From: Streptomyces sp. NBC_00271 | Lineage (GTDB): Bacteria; Actinomycetota; Actinomycetes; Streptomycetales; Streptomycetaceae | Assembly: GCF_036178845.1 (NCBI RefSeq) | Contig: NZ_CP108070.1 | Span: forward strand, 1,364,001 to 1,428,000 | Direction of reading: 5' to 3' | Length of the DNA stretch: 64,000 nucleotides | Shown here: piece after piece, positions 53,500-64,000 of the stretch | Position numbering within the stretch: the first letter of the stretch is position 1 | How the letters are laid out: the number at the start of each line of letters is the position of its first letter | Program-made: the position numbers and the translations under genes | Notes under the pieces: generated by a model | The model's database searches: none | What the model was told of the DNA's origin: nothing | What the model saw: only the letters and a program-made list of their open reading frames with translations

Positions 53500-53606
53500 C
53501 GTGTGCGGGCCGGGCGCGGGCGGGAGAAGTGGTTCATGACCACTGTCTACCATCCCGGCCCGAACATCGAGGCCACAGCGGGGCTTCGCCCGTCTAGGCT
53601 CACGGC

Positions 53607-53960
53607 ATGGAACAGACGGAGATCATCCTGCGCGCCATCGGCGTGCTCACCGAGACCAACGCGATGGTGCGCAGGATCGCCCAGGACGAGAACGCCGAGG
53701 TCGACTCGGCCGAGACCCAACTGGGCGCGCTCGTCACGGAGGTGTTCCCCAGGGTGGAGGTGCCGGGGGACGCCGGTCCCGCGGAGGCCGGGCAGGCCGT
53801 CGCGGACGCCTACCTCCCCGCCACCATCTCGCTCGTGGGTGCCTTCGCGTTCCTCTTCTCCGAACTCGCCGACCTCCACGACTCCGGGCGCACCGACGTC
53901 ACGACGGCCGACCTGCTCCAGGACCTCGCCCTGCGCATGTCGAGGGCCGACAACACCTAG
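53607..53960 (+). CDS. small hypothetical protein
   Basis: A 117-residue soluble, acidic, mostly helical protein, not recognised. It starts EQTEIILRAIGVLTETNAMV and has AYLPATISLVGAFAFLFSEL near residue 75, which could be a buried helix or a single hydrophobic span. It is divergent from the Nudix gene. Codon bias is strong. Confidence 0.7.
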   Translation: MEQTEIILRAIGVLTETNAMVRRIAQDENAEVDSAETQLGALVTEVFPRVEVPGDAGPAEAGQAVADAYLPATISLVGAFAFLFSELADLHDSGRTDVTTADLLQDLALRMSRADNT

Positions 53961-54052
53961 GACCTGTCAGGGCTGTCCCGATCCCGGGAGTGAGGCCGGC
54001 GCGAGGGTTTCCGGGCCCGGGCGTTCCTCGGTGCGCTACGCCCGGGCGCCGG

Positions 54053-55936
54053 TCAACCCTTCTGCTCCACGCGCACCCAGTCGACCTCGGCCCGCGCTCC
54101 CCCGGCCGCGATCTGGTCGACACTCGACTGCGGCAGCCCCCAGTACGGAGTGGTGACCTTGTTCCATCCCGCGGGGTAGGCGCCCCCCAGGGCGAGGTTG
54201 AGGATGACGTACTGGCTGTGGTCGAAGACCCATTGGCCGCGGGTCGATTCCAGCTTGTTGCGCGTCGTCTCCTGGACCAGGGCGTCGTCGACGTAGAAGC
54301 GCATGCCTGTCGGTGTCCACTCCACGGCGTACGTGTGCCACTGGTCGGCACGGCCCCCCGCGGGGTAGGTCTGGCGGGCACCGATGTTGCCGTCCGCCGA
54401 GTAGCCGGGGCCGTGCAGGGCCGTGCTGGTCCAGTCCCCGTAGCCGATGTTCTCCATGATGTCCGTCTCCCCGGAAGCCGGCCACGAGACGGACGGGTCG
54501 TCGACGTTGCTGCCCAGCAGCCAGAACGCGGGCCAGAAGCCGTCGCCGACCGGCAGCTTCATCCGGGCGCTGACCCGGCCGTAGGCGAAGTCGAACTTGG
54601 TGTGGGTGTCGATCCGCCCGGAGGTGAAGTCGTAGGTCCCGCCCCCGGCCTGGGTGCAGCCCTTGCAGTACTTGGCCTTCAGGAGAAGGCTCCCGTTCTC
54701 GGTGCTGATGTTGTCGGTGGAGTCGACATACGCCTGCGACTCCCCGTTGACCGGGCCCATCTCCTGTCCGGTTCCGACCACGCGCCACTTGGAGCGGTCG
54801 AGACTCGTGCCCGTGAAGTCGTCGAAGAACGTCGTCCGGTACGTGCCCGACTGTTCTCCGGGCAGTGCGGGATACGCGGCCGCGGCGCTGCCTCCCGTGC
54901 CCCAGACCTGGAACTCGTAGAGGGAGTAGCCGAACTGGGCGGTCGCGGGCGCGGGGTTGTAGAAGGACCGGCGTTCCTTGCCGAGCATCCGCACATAGCG
55001 GCCGGTCGCGGGCTGCGGGAGGGTGACGGAGTCGTGGCGGCCCACCGCGTCCGCGGGGGATTTCACGTCGGCGCGGCGGGCGGCGACCTCGGCGGCCGAC
55101 GGCTGGTAGACGGTACGCCAGGTTCTGTTGTCGTCGGAGACCTGGAGTTGGTAGTCGACCGCGTAGGCCGCCTCCCAGTACAGGTCGACGGTGTTGATGG
55201 TCGAGGTAGCGCCCAGGTCGACCGAGATCCACCGGTCGGCGTTCCAGTCACTGGACCAGCGGGTCGAGTCCGCCTTGAGGTCGGCCGGCCAGCCTCCGTC
55301 GGTCACGAAGGCGGGTGAATTGCCCGCGTGCTGGTAGAGGTTGGAGTAGGCCGGGTGGCTCAGCGCGAGGTTGGTGCGGGTGGTCGAGGCCTGGGCCGGT
55401 TCGCCGCCGTAGACCTTGAACGCGTACAACGAGTAGCCGTACGCGGTGGCCCGTTCGACGCCGCGCAGCCGTACGTAGCGGCCGGTGACCTCCTGCGGAT
55501 AGGTGTGGGCGGTGACCGAACCTCCGGAGCCGCTGGTCTCGGTGAAGAACGGCGTCCAGTCGGTGCCGTTCCTGGACGTCTCCAGGACGTATCGCTTGCC
55601 GTAGGCGGCCTCCCAGTCCAGGACGACCCGGTCGATGCGCAGGGTGGCACCCAGGTCGATACGGATCCAGGCGTCGTCCGCGAACTGGCTCGACCAGCGG
55701 GTCGAGGCGTCGCCGTCGAAGGCGAGGCCCGACGTAGTGCCGGGGTTCTCGCTGCCCGAGGCGGTCACGGCGCCGGGGTTCGCGGTGTAGGCGGCCGCGG
55801 CCCGGTCGGTGTCCCAGGTGGCGTCGGCGGCCGCGGCGACGCGCTGGGGCGCCGGGACGGCGAAGGCCGGCGCCGGCGAGAGCAGTGACAGGGTGGCGAG
55901 GGCGATCATCAGCGTGCGGTGGGTACGGGATGGCAT
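54053..55936 (-). CDS. secreted GH16 glucanase with two F5/8-type carbohydrate-binding domains
   Basis: A 627-residue secreted enzyme. Signal peptide about 1-25 (LMIALATLSLLSPAPAFA). Two discoidin/F5-8C domains follow (about 35-175 and 185-350; DGDASTRWSSQFADDAWIRI and SDWNADRWISVDLGATSTIN), then a GH16 domain (about 370-627) with the catalytic GETDIMENIGYGDW (E-x-D-x-x-E). It probably cleaves beta-1,3 or beta-1,3/1,4-glucan such as laminarin. ATG 55,936 follows CAGGAGAG. It sits next to a LacI regulator gene read in the same direction. Confidence 0.93.
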   Translation of the reverse strand: MPSRTHRTLMIALATLSLLSPAPAFAVPAPQRVAAAADATWDTDRAAAAYTANPGAVTASGSENPGTTSGLAFDGDASTRWSSQFADDAWIRIDLGATLRIDRVVLDWEAAYGKRYVLETSRNGTDWTPFFTETSGSGGSVTAHTYPQEVTGRYVRLRGVERATAYGYSLYAFKVYGGEPAQASTTRTNLALSHPAYSNLYQHAGNSPAFVTDGGWPADLKADSTRWSSDWNADRWISVDLGATSTINTVDLYWEAAYAVDYQLQVSDDNRTWRTVYQPSAAEVAARRADVKSPADAVGRHDSVTLPQPATGRYVRMLGKERRSFYNPAPATAQFGYSLYEFQVWGTGGSAAAAYPALPGEQSGTYRTTFFDDFTGTSLDRSKWRVVGTGQEMGPVNGESQAYVDSTDNISTENGSLLLKAKYCKGCTQAGGGTYDFTSGRIDTHTKFDFAYGRVSARMKLPVGDGFWPAFWLLGSNVDDPSVSWPASGETDIMENIGYGDWTSTALHGPGYSADGNIGARQTYPAGGRADQWHTYAVEWTPTGMRFYVDDALVQETTRNKLESTRGQWVFDHSQYVILNLALGGAYPAGWNKVTTPYWGLPQSSVDQIAAGGARAEVDWVRVEQKG

Positions 55937-56113
55937 GCGGCTCTCCTGAGGGAGGTTGGGGGTGCCGGTTCCGTGCTGATGTGCGGGTTGGTCACGCGGT
56001 GACGTCGAACTGCTCCGGCGCCGATGGAGCACCGCTTCCTGAAGCGATCCGATCCCGAAGGCAGACTCTGAAGACTCCAGAAGACAGGCTCCGGAGCCTC
56101 CCGAGCGCAGGGT

Positions 56114-57109
56114 CTAAAGCGCCGGCGTCGACCGGCGCGCGATCATGTGCGTGGGCAGGACGACGGGGGTGGTCGGCGACTCCTGGCCGGCGAGGCGGGC
56201 CAGGAGCAGGCGGGCGGCCGTCTCCCCCATCTCCCGCATGGGTTGGCGGACGGTGCTCAGTGAGGGCTCGGTGTGGCGGGCCACCGGGATGTCGTCGAAG
56301 CCGATCACCGCGATGTCCTCGGGCACCCGGATCCCGGCGTCCCGCAGGGCGCCCAGAGCGCCCACCGCCGCGAGATCGTTGTGCGCGAAGACCGCGTCGA
56401 ACTCCCATCCCTCGGCGAGCAGTCGACGCACCGTCGCTCGCCCGTCGGCCTCGGTGAAGTCGCCCTCGACGACGAGTTCGAGCCCCACGCCGTGCTCGGC
56501 ACAGGTGGCTCGGAACCCTGCGAGCCGGTCGCGTACACAACCGAACCGCGCGGGCCCGGTGAGGACCAGCGGCCTGCGCCGGCCCCCTGCCAGCAGGTGA
56601 TGTGCGGCCGCCGCTCCGCCCTCGGTGTTGGCGGCCGTGACGGACGGGAACTCCGGGTGGTGTCCCCGGTCGTCGACGAGGACGACGGGCAGACCGTCGC
56701 GGTGCAGCGCCGTCAACATCTCCAGGGTGTTCTCCGGCTCCACCACGAGCAGCCCGTCGAAGGCGCGTGCCGACACCTGGCTGGTGAAGCGGGCGACGGA
56801 TTCGGCGCCCCGGTTGCAGGTGAACAGCAGCAGCCCGAAGTCGGCGGCCTCCACCGTGTCGACGACGCCCTGCAGCACCTCGCCCATCCACGGCCAGGTC
56901 AGTGAGGGCACCAGCATGCCCACGGTCCGGCTGCTGCCGCGGGCCAGCCCGACAGCACCCGAACTGGGTACATAGCCCATGCGGTCGATGACCTCGCGGA
57001 CGCGGGCGGCAGTCGACGCGTCGACCTCGCCACGGGTGTTCAGTACCCGCGACACGGTCGTCTTGCTCACGCCGGCCGCCTGGGCCACATCGACGATGGT
57101 CACGGCCAC
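56114..57109 (-). CDS. LacI-family transcriptional regulator
   Basis: A 331-residue regulator. The helix-turn-helix and hinge are typical: TIVDVAQAAGVSKTTVSRVL (about 4-23) and AVGLARGSSRTVGML; the sugar-binding domain ends in MREMGETAARLLLARL. GTG 57,109 follows GGAGG at 5-nt spacing. It is upstream of the GH16 gene on the same strand and likely represses this glycan locus until a sugar inducer binds. A central-CG palindrome lies upstream. Confidence 0.92.
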   Translation of the reverse strand: MAVTIVDVAQAAGVSKTTVSRVLNTRGEVDASTAARVREVIDRMGYVPSSGAVGLARGSSRTVGMLVPSLTWPWMGEVLQGVVDTVEAADFGLLLFTCNRGAESVARFTSQVSARAFDGLLVVEPENTLEMLTALHRDGLPVVLVDDRGHHPEFPSVTAANTEGGAAAAHHLLAGGRRRPLVLTGPARFGCVRDRLAGFRATCAEHGVGLELVVEGDFTEADGRATVRRLLAEGWEFDAVFAHNDLAAVGALGALRDAGIRVPEDIAVIGFDDIPVARHTEPSLSTVRQPMREMGETAARLLLARLAGQESPTTPVVLPTHMIARRSTPAL

Positions 57110-57171
57110 AACTGCCTCCCGGCACAGGGGGATCGCGACTTCACGCGCCAGGGGCGGAACCGGAAGCGGTA

Positions 57172-57187
57172 CCGGAACCGGTTCCGG
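57172..57187. promoter_or_regulatory. LacI-type operator
   Basis: CCGGAACCGGTTCCGG is a perfect 16-bp palindrome centred on CG, as LacI-family sites are, 62 bp before the LacI start. Confidence 0.6.
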
Positions 57188-57245
57188 CGCTGGGCGGGGA
57201 GTCAACCGGACTGTCATGGTGCCGTCAATACTTCACGTCGAGATT

Positions 57246-57270
57246 GCCGGGGCCGAACCTCGGCCCCGGC
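57246..57270. terminator. terminator after the universal stress gene
   Basis: GCCGGGGCCGA (57,246-57,256), ACC, then its perfect complement (57,260-57,270). It lies downstream of the stress-protein gene and upstream of the LacI gene, both on the minus strand. Confidence 0.75.
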
Positions 57271-57341
57271 TTTGCCTTCGGGACTTGAACGATCCTGAAG
57301 GCCCCGCCCGTGCCGGCGCGGGGTCGACCCGTACCCCCGGC

Positions 57342-58214
57342 TCAGGAGTGCGGAACCACCGCTACCGGGCAGGACGCGTGGTGCATCACCGCGTGGGTCA
57401 CCGAACCGATCCGTGCCCCTACCGCCGAGTGGTGTGCGCGGCGGCCGACGACCATCAGCTGGGCCCGGTCGGCCAGCGACAGCAGGACCTGCCCGGCGCT
57501 GCCCATCTCGACGTGCTGTGTCACGGGCACGTCGGGGAAGCGCTCCCGCCACGGCTGGAGCGCCTCGGCGAGCGCCTTCTTCTCGTACGGCTCCAGGCCC
57601 CCGGCCTCGTCCAGCAGCTTCAGCGAGCCGGGGCTGTAGGCGAACACCGGCGGCAGGCTCCACGCCCGTACGGCACGCACCCCGGCACCACGCGCCGCCG
57701 CGGTCTCGAAGGCGAACCGAAGGCCGGCCGCGCTGTCCTCCGGGCCGCCCTGCTGGCCCACGACGATCTCCCGGCCGCCCACTTCGGACGAGGCGCGGTC
57801 ACCGGCCCGCACCAGGACGACCGGGCACGGGGCCTCGGCGATCACCTGCTGGCCGACGGAACCGAGCAGGAAGCCGACGATCGTGCCGTGTCCGCGGGAT
57901 CCGAGGACCAGCGTCCCGGCCTCCGCGGCCTCGGCCAGCAGCGAGTCGACGGCGCCGCCGTCCAGTACCTCGGTCGTCACCGGCAGGTCCGGGTGCCGGT
58001 CGGTGACGGTGCGGGCCGCGTCCTCGACCATGTCCCGTGCCCAGCGCGCCTGCTCGTCCCGGTTCGCGCCGCCGAGCAGTTCGTGGTGGGACCACTGCCA
58101 GGCGTACACCGCGCGCAGGGGCAGCCCGCGGCGGACGGCTTCCCTGCCCGCCCAGGCCAGCGCGGCCCGGCTCTCAGGGGATCCGTCCACGCCCACGGTG
58201 ATCCTGTCGGTCAT
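57342..58214 (-). CDS. universal stress protein, tandem Usp domains
   Basis: A 290-residue protein with two Usp domains (about 3-140 and 150-288). The first has the ATP-binding loop GSRGHGTIVGFLLGSVGQQV; the second ends AHHSAVGARIGSVTHAVMHH, with VGRR in place of the usual GSRG. Both start with the VGVDGSPES / VVGQQGGPED type loop. ATG 58,214 follows GAGAGGC. Cytoplasmic stress protein; usual signals are hypoxia or nutrient limitation. Confidence 0.92.
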   Translation of the reverse strand: MTDRITVGVDGSPESRAALAWAGREAVRRGLPLRAVYAWQWSHHELLGGANRDEQARWARDMVEDAARTVTDRHPDLPVTTEVLDGGAVDSLLAEAAEAGTLVLGSRGHGTIVGFLLGSVGQQVIAEAPCPVVLVRAGDRASSEVGGREIVVGQQGGPEDSAAGLRFAFETAAARGAGVRAVRAWSLPPVFAYSPGSLKLLDEAGGLEPYEKKALAEALQPWRERFPDVPVTQHVEMGSAGQVLLSLADRAQLMVVGRRAHHSAVGARIGSVTHAVMHHASCPVAVVPHS

Positions 58215-58285
58215 GCGCCTGCCTCTCCGTAGCCGGCTCGCCCACGCCGCCGGTCCCTCGATCCTGCTGACCGGTCCAGTGTCGG

Positions 58286-58723
58286 TCACCGCGACCGCCG
58301 GGTCGCGCAGGGCCCGGGTGTACCGCCTATGCGGGCGCCGTCCCGGTGGGCCAGGTCGACATAGCCGAGCGGCACCGGGCGCGACGGCCGGGCGAAGAAC
58401 ACCGCGGGCAGACCGGCGTCGGCGAACAGCGCCGGCAGCGGGTCGTCGGCGTGGGTGGAGACGACTAGGTCCTGCCGCAGTTCGTTCAGCGCCTGCTGCC
58501 GCGTCTGCGCGGAGTCGGCGAACATCAGCAGCGGATGCGTCGACCGGGGACGCAGGCAGTCCACCACGCCGGTGACGACCCGGCCGAAGAACAGGTCCGA
58601 CGGTACCCGTGCCGTGAAGGCGTTCCGCTCCTCGCGGGACACGCCGGACACGACGAGCGCGCCCGTCTCGGTCCGTCGGGTCACCAGTGATCTGGCGGCC
58701 CGGTTGGGGGCGTGTCTGCTCAT
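58286..58723 (-). pseudogene. remnant of a LacI-family regulator
   Basis: The frame begins MSRHAPNRAARSLVTRRTET, the hinge just after a LacI helix-turn-helix, then runs FFGRVVTGVVDCLRPRSTHP and DLVVSTHADDPLPALFADAG, typical of a LacI sugar domain. The DNA-binding domain is absent upstream and the C-terminal half is missing. It is therefore read as a decayed gene, although 145 codons remain open. Confidence 0.65.
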
Positions 58724-58954
58724 TTCAGCGGCCTATCCGGCCCGGCGCCACGAGGGTATGGAGCGCTCTCTCGCACCACGACACCAGGAACGCCCCGACC
58801 CTTGTGAGCGCACCTCTTGAAGACAATCATCCACGGTCCGGCGACCTCTACGGAGCCCAGACGTCACCGAACTACCGCAAAATGACTGCGTGTTGACGTC
58901 TCATCGGGAAACAATCAACGGCACTCGTGCGACAACTCTTGACGCTGTGTTCAC

Positions 58955-58975
58955 GCGGATGAAGCATGCATCCGC
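58955..58975. promoter_or_regulatory. palindrome in promoter of beta-helix gene
   Basis: GCGGATG-AAGCATG-CATCCGC is a 7-7-7 palindrome lying over the spacer and possible -10 of a candidate promoter (TTGACG at 58,939-58,944), 59 bp before the gene start. It may be an operator of a local sugar regulator. The remainder of 58,724-59,033 shows no gene. Confidence 0.45.
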
Positions 58976-59033
58976 AAGAGAGCGCTCCCAGCACCTCCAA
59001 CCGTTCACTTTCTGAACCAGGAGAGTCGCCCCC

Positions 59034-60842
<1,809 letters not shown>

Positions 60843-60863
60843 CCGCCCCGCGCGGAGCTCACG

Positions 60864-62114
60864 TCAGCAGGACGTCAGGCTCCCGAGGTCCACGGCGTCG
60901 GCCATCGCCTGCATCCCCTTGTCGTTGGGGTGCAGGTGATCGCCGCCGTCGAAGAACGGAAGGATCAGCTGCGGGTCGTAGGGATTGCGCGTGATCCTGT
61001 CGAAATCCGTCACGGCGTCGAGCGCGCCGCTGTTTCTGATCCAGTCGTTGACGCCCTGACGCACGGCCTCGGAGGCGGCGTCGTACTCGGACCAGCCCTT
61101 GAACGGCATGACGGTCGCGCCGACGACACATTTGCCCGCCGCGTGCGCCCGGTCGATGATCTGCCGATAGCCGGCGATCATGTCGTCCACCGTGACACCG
61201 GAGTGGGCCTTGATGTCGTTGATGCCTTCGAAGAGGAAGACCGTGCGGACCCCGGGCTGCGAGAGGACGTCACGCTGGAGTCTGTTCAGGGCGGCCTGCC
61301 CGGCGCCGTCCGCGAGCACCTTGTTGCCCGAGATCCCCTCGTTCGCCACTCCCTTCACGGTGAGCCCGGACGCGGCCTGGAGCCGCCGGGACAGATAGTC
61401 GGGCCAGCGGCGGTTCTGGTCGGTGGTCGAGGCCCATCCGTCGGTGATGGAGTCGCCGAGGGTCACCACCGAGCCGACCGCGGCGGACGTCTCCACGTCG
61501 ACGGCGTCCAGCCAGTACCAAGAGCCCATGGGATCGGTCCAGTTGGCCGCGCCTTCTTCGGCCGCGTGGTCGCCCGCGGTCGCATAGTTGGTCTGCATGG
61601 CCATGCCGTGGCCGGTCGTCGGTCCCTGGGCGCCGGTCACGTACAGGCTGATGACCAGGTCGCTCTGGGCGGCCAGTGTTCCGGGCAGCGGATCGCTGAG
61701 CACGGTCTCGCCGGCCGGGACGGTGACGGACGCGGCCCCGCCGAAGGACAGCCGCCGGTTGGAGCCGTGGACCAGCTCCGCACCTTGTCTCCGCAGCCCG
61801 GCGTACGCGCTCGCGAAGGTCACCGGGTGCTCGCCGAAGGCGTTGGACAGCCGGATCCGCATGTTCGTGCCGCCGACGCTGGTGCGCACGATCAGTCGGT
61901 AGCTGCGGTCGGCGGGTCCCGCCCCCTGCCGGTCGGCGCTGGCGCCCCAGGTGACCACGGGGTGCTTCGCCCGCGCCTCGGCGGCGGGCGTCACCGGCGT
62001 GCCCGACGAGGCTCCCGGCTGCGCCGCCGCCGAGGCGGTCAGGGGTCCGCAGACCGCGAGGAGCAGCGCCGACACGATGCCCACGGCGCGGCGTCGGAAC
62101 CGGGCGCCGCTCAC
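60864..62114 (-). CDS. secreted SGNH/GDSL hydrolase
   Basis: A 416-residue protein. Signal peptide about 1-31 (VGIVSALLLAVCGPLTASAAA). An N-terminal beta domain (about 50-200) precedes the SGNH domain: block I VTLGDSITDGWAS (nucleophile Ser), block II GVANEGISGNKVL, block III FEGINDIKA, block V GDHLHPNDKG (Asp and His). It probably removes acyl groups from polysaccharides. It overlaps the GH95 gene by 4 nt (ATGA), so the two are coupled. Confidence 0.92.
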   Translation of the reverse strand: MSGARFRRRAVGIVSALLLAVCGPLTASAAAQPGASSGTPVTPAAEARAKHPVVTWGASADRQGAGPADRSYRLIVRTSVGGTNMRIRLSNAFGEHPVTFASAYAGLRRQGAELVHGSNRRLSFGGAASVTVPAGETVLSDPLPGTLAAQSDLVISLYVTGAQGPTTGHGMAMQTNYATAGDHAAEEGAANWTDPMGSWYWLDAVDVETSAAVGSVVTLGDSITDGWASTTDQNRRWPDYLSRRLQAASGLTVKGVANEGISGNKVLADGAGQAALNRLQRDVLSQPGVRTVFLFEGINDIKAHSGVTVDDMIAGYRQIIDRAHAAGKCVVGATVMPFKGWSEYDAASEAVRQGVNDWIRNSGALDAVTDFDRITRNPYDPQLILPFFDGGDHLHPNDKGMQAMADAVDLGSLTSC

Positions 62115-64000
62115 CCGAGGCCCCTCAGGGTGACGGACTCACCGGGCTTGAGGCTGACCTTGCGCGAGGCGCCGCCCGCGACGACGGTCGTCTCGCGGCC
62201 GCCGACGCTCTTCAGGGTGGCCCGGGTCACCTTGCCGTTCTTCCAGCTGAGGTCGGCGACGAAGCCGCCGCGGACGCCCACGCCGGACACCGAGCCGGAT
62301 GCCGCCCAGGCGGCGGGCAGCGCGGGCAGCAGCTCGATGTGTCCGGGCCGTGAGTAGACCAGCATCTCGACGATCGCCGCGGGGGTGCCGAAGTTCGCCT
62401 CGATCTGGAAGATGCCCCGGCCCGTCTCCACCTCGTAGATGTCGAAGAGGTTCATCGCGCTGCCGTTGCTGCCGTTGACCGACGGCTTGAGGTTGTTGAC
62501 GACCAGCTGGTAGGCCTTCTCGGCGTTCTTCAGCCGCGCCCAGCACAGGCTGCGCCAGGCGTTGGCCCAGCCGAAGCTGTTCATGCCGCGCGCGGTGAGC
62601 AGGGCGGTCGCGCCGTCGAGGATGTCCTTCGGCGTGGATCCGTCCGGACGGATCCGGTCGCCGGGGAAGAGGCCGATGAGCGGGGAGAGGTGCCGATGGG
62701 TGGTCTCGCCGAGGTTGTCGGGCGACATCCACTCCTCGAGCCAGCCGGTCTTGGGGCTGACCACGGGCAGGTAGAGGCGCGCCCGCAGACCGTCGACGGT
62801 CTTGCGGTAGGCGGCGTCCCTGGCGAGCTCCTCGGTCGCGGTGCGGTAGTTGCCGAAGAGGTTCCACACCAGTTCCTGGGCGTACGTGATGCCCTTGGCG
62901 TCGAGCGGACCCTGCTCGGGCGACCAGTCGCTGTCGGCGATGAGCACCTCGCGCTCGGCCCCCGACGCGTCGGTGACGGTCGTGGTGATGAGGCGGGCCT
63001 CCCAGAACTGCACGGCGCCCTTGAGGAGGGGGTAGATCTTTTTGAGGTAGGCGCGGTCCTGCGTGTACTCGTAGTGCTCGAACAGGCTCTGGCAGATCCA
63101 GGCGTTGCCTGCCGGGTGCCACCACCAGCCGCCCCCGCCATAGGGGTTGGTGGAGATCGCCACGGTCCAGCCGGCGATCTTTCCGCTGGAGTTGCGGTAC
63201 CGGTTGGTGGAGTCGTTGAACAGCCGCTGGGTGACCTCCGTCCAGTCGGGCAGCTGTACGAGGCAGTAGTCGGCGAAGGCGTCGAAGCAGTCGGACAGGC
63301 CCGCCCGGTCGGCCATCCAGTAGTTCATCTGGAGGTTGACGTCGGTGTGGTAGTCGGCCATCCAGTCCGGGTCGTTGCCGTCCAGCCAGGGGCCCTGGAG
63401 GCCCATCGGCAGGCTGCCCCGGGATCCGGAGATCATGAGGTAGCGGCCGAACTGCAGGTAGGCGGCCTCGAGTTCCGGGTCGGGGATGTCGTCCCGATGG
63501 CGCGCCCGCAGCCGCTCCAAGGTGTCCAGTTCGCGCTGCGCGGCGGAGGACGTGCCGAGGTCGATGTCCAGCTGTCCGAACACGGCCCGGAAGTCGGCGA
63601 CATGTGTGTGCAGCAGGGTGCTCGCCGAGTGGCCGGCCGCGCTCAGGACCTTGGTCCTGGCGAGGCGCTCCGGTGCCAGGGACGGGTCGCGGTACTTCGT
63701 CGCCGCGTCGGGCACGTAGTTGGTTCCACCGCTGACGACGACGGTGAGGTCCTTGCAGCCGCTGAACGCGATCGACGTACCGTCGACGCGGACCCTGCCC
63801 GTGCCGCTGTACGCGGTGACGGCGGCGCCGTACTTCAGGCCGTTGGCCAAGGAGGCACCGAACGACGTGTAACGGCCCGCGCCGTTGGCGGTGGTGGACT
63901 CGCCGTGGGTGCCCGCGAGGGAGACGGTACCGGTGTAGGAGCCGCCGCCCTGCTGGGAGAAGTACAGGACGACGGCGTCGTCGGGACGGCTGGCGAAGAT
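62111..64000 (-). CDS. GH95-family glycoside hydrolase, 5' end outside window
   Basis: At least 629 residues; the frame stays open to the window edge, so the N terminus is missing. It shows the GH95 alpha/alpha-barrel: DVNLQMNYW (catalytic Asn pair), WHPAGNAWICQSLFEHYEYT, DSDWSPEQGPLD (acid Glu) and HRHLSPLIGLFPGD (His region). GH95 enzymes are alpha-L-fucosidases or alpha-L-galactosidases. The C-terminal strand domain ends in GESVTLRGLG. The start overlap with the SGNH gene shows they form an operon. Confidence 0.9.
   Translation of the reverse strand: MFASRPDDAVVLYFSQQGGGSYTGTVSLAGTHGESTTANGAGRYTSFGASLANGLKYGAAVTAYSGTGRVRVDGTSIAFSGCKDLTVVVSGGTNYVPDAATKYRDPSLAPERLARTKVLSAAGHSASTLLHTHVADFRAVFGQLDIDLGTSSAAQRELDTLERLRARHRDDIPDPELEAAYLQFGRYLMISGSRGSLPMGLQGPWLDGNDPDWMADYHTDVNLQMNYWMADRAGLSDCFDAFADYCLVQLPDWTEVTQRLFNDSTNRYRNSSGKIAGWTVAISTNPYGGGGWWWHPAGNAWICQSLFEHYEYTQDRAYLKKIYPLLKGAVQFWEARLITTTVTDASGAEREVLIADSDWSPEQGPLDAKGITYAQELVWNLFGNYRTATEELARDAAYRKTVDGLRARLYLPVVSPKTGWLEEWMSPDNLGETTHRHLSPLIGLFPGDRIRPDGSTPKDILDGATALLTARGMNSFGWANAWRSLCWARLKNAEKAYQLVVNNLKPSVNGSNGSAMNLFDIYEVETGRGIFQIEANFGTPAAIVEMLVYSRPGHIELLPALPAAWAASGSVSGVGVRGGFVADLSWKNGKVTRATLKSVGGRETTVVAGGASRKVSLKPGESVTLRGLG

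Overview
This window is high-GC actinobacterial DNA, almost certainly from a Streptomyces chromosome. The evidence is the strong GC bias at third codon positions, many GTG starts, a helix-turn-helix/DUF5753 plus DUF397 gene pair, NsdA-like TPR regulators, a SpoIIE-type PAS/GAF phosphatase, and a complete GlgE-pathway operon. No rRNA, intact tRNA or CRISPR array was seen.

Layout. (1) 1-11.5 kb is chromosomal: an MFS exporter, small hypothetical proteins, anti-sigma-type ATP-binding proteins, an SDR oxidoreductase, a TPR regulator divergent from an XRE-DUF5753/DUF397 pair, a degenerate P-loop protein, a DUF574 methyltransferase and a flavin oxidoreductase. (2) 11.5-19.0 kb is the operon glgE-treS-mak(pep2)-glgB, which turns trehalose into maltose, maltose-1-phosphate, linear glucan and then branched glucan; it ends in a strong bidirectional terminator facing a secreted M1 metallopeptidase. 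(3) 20,912-41,879 is a 21-kb integrative element inserted in a DrrB-type ABC-2 permease gene. It carries AICE-type modules (GntR repressor, SCO3933-like protein, FtsK/TraB transfer ATPase, small membrane and zinc proteins, RepSA-type initiator) but is integrated by a large serine recombinase. (4) 41.9-53.9 kb is chromosomal: the 5' part of the split permease gene, its ATPase and a MarR regulator, a Gfo/Idh/MocA oxidoreductase, an MFS transporter, a LysE exporter with a divergent LysR regulator, a SpoIIE phosphatase, an XRE regulator divergent from an alpha/beta hydrolase, and a Nudix hydrolase. (5) 54-64 kb is a carbohydrate-use locus: a secreted GH16 glucanase with two F5/8-type binding domains, a LacI regulator, a universal stress protein, a LacI remnant, a Tat-exported beta-helix protein, an SGNH esterase and a GH95 glycosidase that runs off the window.

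The integrative element is the most interesting part. Removing it, with the 6-bp shared core GCCTGG counted once, rejoins the permease in frame as a 286-residue protein, and the rebuilt attB is a dyad centred on the first GC of that core. Its cargo includes a low-GC three-gene cassette (unknown protein, AAA+ ATPase, soluble Ser/Thr kinase) that looks like an undescribed defence or stress module. It also includes a helix-turn-helix/P-loop/repeat protein interrupted by an IS21-family insertion with a clear 5-bp target duplication. Two copies, in opposite orientation, of a ~150-nt folded element whose stems covary flank the cargo. A site resembling a tyrosine-integrase attP with a tRNA-Gly(CCC) anticodon arm lies inside, suggesting the island is a composite of older elements.
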